Part shown: positions 60,563 through 64,000 of the stretch, piece after piece
How positions within the stretch are numbered: position 1 is the stretch's first letter
How the letters are laid out: every line of letters begins with the position of its first letter
NCBI RefSeq assembly: GCF_008831285.2
Contig: NC_045138.2
Span: 4,989,205 to 5,053,204, forward strand
From: Nymphaea colorata
Taxonomy: Eukaryota; Streptophyta; Magnoliopsida; Nymphaeales; Nymphaeaceae
Length of the DNA stretch: 64,000 bases
Direction of reading: 5' to 3'
Notes under the pieces: model-generated
The model's database searches: none
What the model was told of the DNA's origin: nothing
What the model saw: only the letters and a program-made list of their open reading frames with translations
Translations under genes and position numbers: made by a program

Positions 60563-61215
60563 GGTTTAAGACGTGTTTGATATCAGCAGCAAGACTCTCG
60601 GCTTTTTGCACTCAGATAAGGCTTGACTCTCTGAGCATGACTATCCAGAAATTCAGAAATATGAATAAGGGCACTTTCCAGCCACGAAACCTAGTTGAAT
60701 TTATGGGCCAATTCAGCATGCAGCGGATCTAATTTCAACGTTCCTTTGCCCCCCACCCCATTTGTGCCCGCCCCCCGGGGTTTTCACAGAGCTGCGTCGG
60801 GCCCTTTTACGGGCCAAGAAGTGGCGCACGCTGAGACCTGACAGTAGTCGCTCCAAAAACTCGAACCAATCCGTTAGAGAAGCAGGACCACTTTACCGCT
60901 CAGTGCGCTACCACTCCTTGGGGTAGATTGTCATGTCTTAATTCATGGAGATAGAGATTTGAGAAGAACTTGACGTGGGAGAGCTAGTGGCATGTACAAG
61001 CAGGAACTTGATGTGGGAGAGGTAGTGACGATCCAAATTCTGTTTCAATAATGCTCGGTAATGCCAAGCTTGATAAATACGTCGGTTGACTCCAAAGCTG
61101 ATAGTCAATTTACATATTTAATGCAACCCAGCCAGCCCACCGGCGACGTCAGGTGGGAGCTGCCTGGTCTCTCCCTTGGTCTACCCATTGTGCGTAGGCG
61201 TAGAGGCAAGAGGAT
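60563..61215. other. Intergenic stretch with a possible tRNA-derived SINE head
   Basis: On the minus strand from about 60940 to 60860 the sequence reads GTGGTAGCGCACTGAG then GGATTGGTTCGAGTTT, resembling the A and B boxes of a tRNA-derived SINE. The structure does not fold as a normal tRNA, and the 3' end is undefined. Confidence 0.3.
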
Positions 61216-61326
61216 GAAAAACTTCTAGCGCTCAGTGTTATAATTGAGATTGATAAGTAAAATGATGGTGACGTGAGCTTGTTTTAAATGCTTGGCTGTT
61301 TATTTTTTGTATTCTAAAAACAAAGA
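61216..61326. repeat. Dispersed repeat, copy 2 (first copy at 54757-54870)
   Basis: It shares about 110 bases with the first copy and leads directly into the GA-rich tract, as the first copy leads into a shorter GAGAGAGA run. Confidence 0.8.
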
Positions 61327-61940
61327 GATATGTTTAAAGAAAGAGGGAGAACGAGATAGAGATTGTAAGAGGGAGAGAGTGTGCTTGATAAAATAGAGAG
61401 GGAGATAGTTTAAGAAGAAATCAAAGAAAGCACCAAAGAGAAATCAACGACAAATGAAGAGAGGAAGAAACATTTTAAAAGAGAGATCAAAGAGAGAGAA
61501 AGATAGACAAATTGAAGAGAGTGTGTGACTAATTAAAAAGGGAGAGAAAAAAATTGTGAAAGAGAAATTGAAAAGAGAGAAATCAAAGATATATATATAT
61601 ATATATATATATTAATAAAAGAGATAACAGATCTTGAGAGAAAAATCAAGAGAGATAAAGAGAGGCATAGAGATTTTAAGACAGAAAGGGAACAGAGATA
61701 GATGGATATTAATGAAAGAGAGAAAAAGAGATATAAAGAGAGAAATCGAAGAGAGAGATGGGGAGAGAGAGAGAGTTTTAAAAAGAATTGATAAATCTAA
61801 GACATGGAGAGGGATATTAATTAAATCAATAGAGAAAGAGACTTTCTGAAGAGATAGACAGAATAATAAAAAAATGAAAAGAGAGTTTTTAAGAGAAAAA
61901 ATCCAACAAAGATGGAAGAGGGAAAAAGAGATCAAGGAGG
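61327..61940. repeat. GA-rich degenerate tract
   Basis: About 600 bases are made almost wholly of AGAGA, AAAGAGA and GAAATCAAAGAG words on the plus strand, broken by a (TA)n block at about 61590-61611. The open frames on both strands are composition artefacts. Confidence 0.9.
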
Positions 61941-61982
61941 GAGCGCTCAACCATTTGATTTGCCTCATACCTTTCCATTACT

Positions 61983-62955
61983 AGGGATGTACACGAGCCG
62001 AGTCAAGCTCACTCGAGCTTGACTCATATCTTGTTCAGCCCGAGCTCCATTTGAGTTGTACCAGGTTAGCTCGAGGTCAACCCGAGTCGACTGAGTCCGA
62101 GCTAGAATCATTTCATTTCCTTTAGCAACTCACCATTTGAACTTTATAACTTTTTTTTTTGTTGTTTTTTGGTAGCCGCCCTACACCAAAGTCGATCTTT
62201 TAGGCTGATTCAGATCTGGAGTTGAATCAATTACCCAATTGCACTGATCCGAAAAATCGGATGTGAAAAAAAAAATTCAATTAAGAAATCAGATCGGATT
62301 TAAGAAATGGCATCCGACCAGATTCAGATTCGTATATACATAAAAACCTGAGCGGATTCGGATCGGTCAAACCTGAGTAGACCGAGTCCCATCTAGGTAG
62401 AAAGGAAAATGATAACCTACATTAAGTCAGCTTAGGGATGCCAATATATTGGATTTGAATTGAATATTTGATCGCTCCCATAAAAATCAGATGTTAAAAA
62501 AAATTAATATTTGATTAATAAATCAGATCAGATTTGAAAAATAACATCCGACCAGATTCAGATTCGGATATACATAAATACCGGACCAGATTCAGACCAG
62601 ATTTATTTTTAAACAAACTTCCTATAGCTAATGCTCTTATATTTTGAAAATTGAAAAAATTCAGTTCAAAATGTGGATTCGGATACGAATAAAGTCAGAT
62701 AGGGATTATGAAATCGGATTTCAAATTCAAATTCGGATATGATTTTTCTTAATTCGTATTCAAATTCGAATTTCAATATGAATATCCAAAAAAGTGGATA
62801 TGGTTAAGGGTGTTTCTAATTTGAATCTGATCCCATTGACAACCCCACCCGAGCTTAATCGAGTCAAGTTCATCAAGCTTGAGTTTTCAGTTAAGTTCGA
62901 GCTTGGCTCATTGACAAACGAGTTGAGCAGAGTTCGTGTTGAGGAAGTTAGAGTC
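61983..62955. mobile_element. TCGAGCTCG-family hAT-like element split by AATCCGAATC-family repeats
   Basis: TAGGGATGTACACGAGCCGAG at 61984 is the family's left end, and its GAGCTCGAG-type body runs to about 62105. Similar body sequence resumes at about 62845-62950. Between them lie two or more AATCCGAATC-type units (about 62200-62835), one starting TAGGGATGCCAATATATTGG at about 62434. This reads as nested insertion; exact borders are uncertain. Confidence 0.55.
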
Positions 62956-63552
62956 ACCAGCCCTAGATCATTAGTTATCCTAATCGGATTTAAGCAAGAG
63001 GTTCTCAAGTGCGCCGGTAGCTAGTGTCCCTCAATTTGGTTAAACCCAAGATCTGTATAAATTTTAGATTTTGGAAAATCTGATTCCACAAAGTCTTATA
63101 ATTCGGTTTGGCCCTACCCGAATCCAGATGTCGAACTGCCGGCCCACCCCTGAAGAAAATCTTGGTTCCGCCCCTGCTTTTTTTTACGTTGATTTTAAAC
63201 TAGTGAACGGGAAAAATAGAAGGAAATAATTTAAAAAAAAAAAGAAGAAAAAAAAAATGGAAGGAAAGTTCACCCTTGTGAATATAAAATCATCTGGTCG
63301 GCGGAGCCTTGGAGTCAACCGACGTCTGAGGAGCAGCTTCAGCAAGGTCTTCTCTTCTTCTTACCGCCGTAAAATTTCCTTGCGGTAAAATCTCTCTCTC
63401 TCTCTCTTGTTACCTCTATCTGTCGTGAGTAGAAGCCGTGTACCCACTGTGACCATGAGAAGAGGGAAGAGGGATACAGAGAAAATAAAGACAGCCCTTG
63501 CTTGTTACCTGCCTTTTACTTTAGCAGGCTAAAGGAGACAAACCATATTACA
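62956..63552. other. Downstream region of the TBL gene, no other gene
   Basis: A GGGGCGGAACC-like fragment lies at about 63143-63176, and a poly(A)-rich stretch at 63220-63260. No coding frame is supported. Confidence 0.4.
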
Positions 63553-63902
63553 CTAAAAAATAAGGGGAAAAAAAACTCGTTCAAGAACTCATTCCAAGTG
63601 TCGGGCAGCCCGTGTAAGCACCAATGGATACAGTCGGCGTAAGTCTCAGGGTCGGCCTTCTACTCAGGGTTCAGAAGCTTGGCTTGTCGGATCGTGTAAA
63701 TGGATGTATGTGCGTCTTTCCGGTACTTGGACAGGGTCATCAGGTTCACGAAGAACACTGGAACCTTCATTGAGAAGGTCACGTTCTTCGCCACCACTAA
63801 GAGTCGCTGGTCCGTTCCCACCTCCAAATGTGAGATGTTCTTCGGGATCGGCGTGGTCTCCAGTACGCACTTGATCCGTTCAGGTTGAGCCAGTCCATGC
63901 TC
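63553..63902 (-). pseudogene. Last exon of a trichome-birefringence-like (TBL) O-acetyltransferase, with premature stop
   Basis: TBL proteins are Golgi enzymes that acetylate wall polysaccharides. On the minus strand, after an acceptor at 63903-63904, the frame reads TTPIPKN, then YRKDAHTSIYTIRQ, then ADCIHWC and PDTWNEFL, which is the C-terminal PC-esterase region with the DxxH active-site motif (DCIH). A TAG stop interrupts the frame between the YRKDAHTS and DCIHWC motifs, at about 63659-63661, and HGLPDTW replaces the usual PGLPDTW. The exon ends at TAG 63553-63555. The upstream exons, with the GDS motif, would lie beyond base 64000, so the state of the whole gene is unknown. It could be a recent pseudogene or a sequencing error in a working gene. 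Confidence 0.85.
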
Positions 63903-64000
63903 CTACAACATCCAACATTATTATTAACGGGAAAAGTTGCCGGCAATGCTAGCCGTGCCCCTCTAACGAACCAAACTTCTTTACAAATTAGTTTTCAAGA

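Noticed and set aside
60855-60945. tRNA gene
   Set aside because: A- and B-box-like words are present, but the acceptor and anticodon arms do not form; at most a SINE head.

Overview
This is nuclear DNA from a flowering plant. The evidence is intron-rich genes for a chloroplast NAD kinase, a MEI1/TopBP1-like BRCT protein, an ACC-oxidase-like dioxygenase and a trichome-birefringence-like (TBL) protein, set in AT-rich DNA full of Ty1/copia retrotransposons, hAT-like MITEs and microsatellites. I cannot fix the lineage from sequence alone. The first exon of the BRCT gene is clearly GC-richer than its surroundings, which is common in monocots but also seen elsewhere.

Layout. 1-6709 (minus): a near-complete NADK2-type NAD kinase that lacks only its last exon, which lies left of the window. 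7480-9910: degenerate and nested hAT-like repeats. 10538-13969: an internally deleted copia element inserted in an older MITE. 15072-15693 (plus): a small acyl-CoA-binding-like protein gene. 17207-17672: a clean hAT-like MITE. 18091-37270 (plus): the BRCT gene, with E2F-type promoter sites and 18 exons in phase. Its 8.7-kb intron 4 holds an antisense copia element (21327-27343) with nested insertions; its 3.2-kb intron 6 has the marks of a U12-type AT-AC intron. 38341-43614: a fairly young copia element with several stop codons. 46509-48176 (minus): the ACC-oxidase-like gene. 48200-63500: mostly gene-free, with MITEs, microsatellites, a universal-stress-protein exon remnant, a 1-kb near-perfect inverted repeat (59537-60562) and a GA-rich tract. 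63553-63902 (minus): the last exon of a TBL gene, carrying a premature stop.

Taken together, MEI1 next to an ACC-oxidase-like gene matches the Arabidopsis neighbours At1g77320 and At1g77330 as I remember them, and NADK2 (At1g21640) lies in what I believe is the duplicated sister block. The window may therefore keep an ancestral gene order. The most interesting observations are the probable AT-AC intron, the giant inverted repeat, the transposon carrying an exon-like fragment, the conserved synteny, and the cysteine-less phosphatase-like motif in NADK2. Gene models were spliced by eye using reading phase and family similarity recalled from memory; no database search was run.
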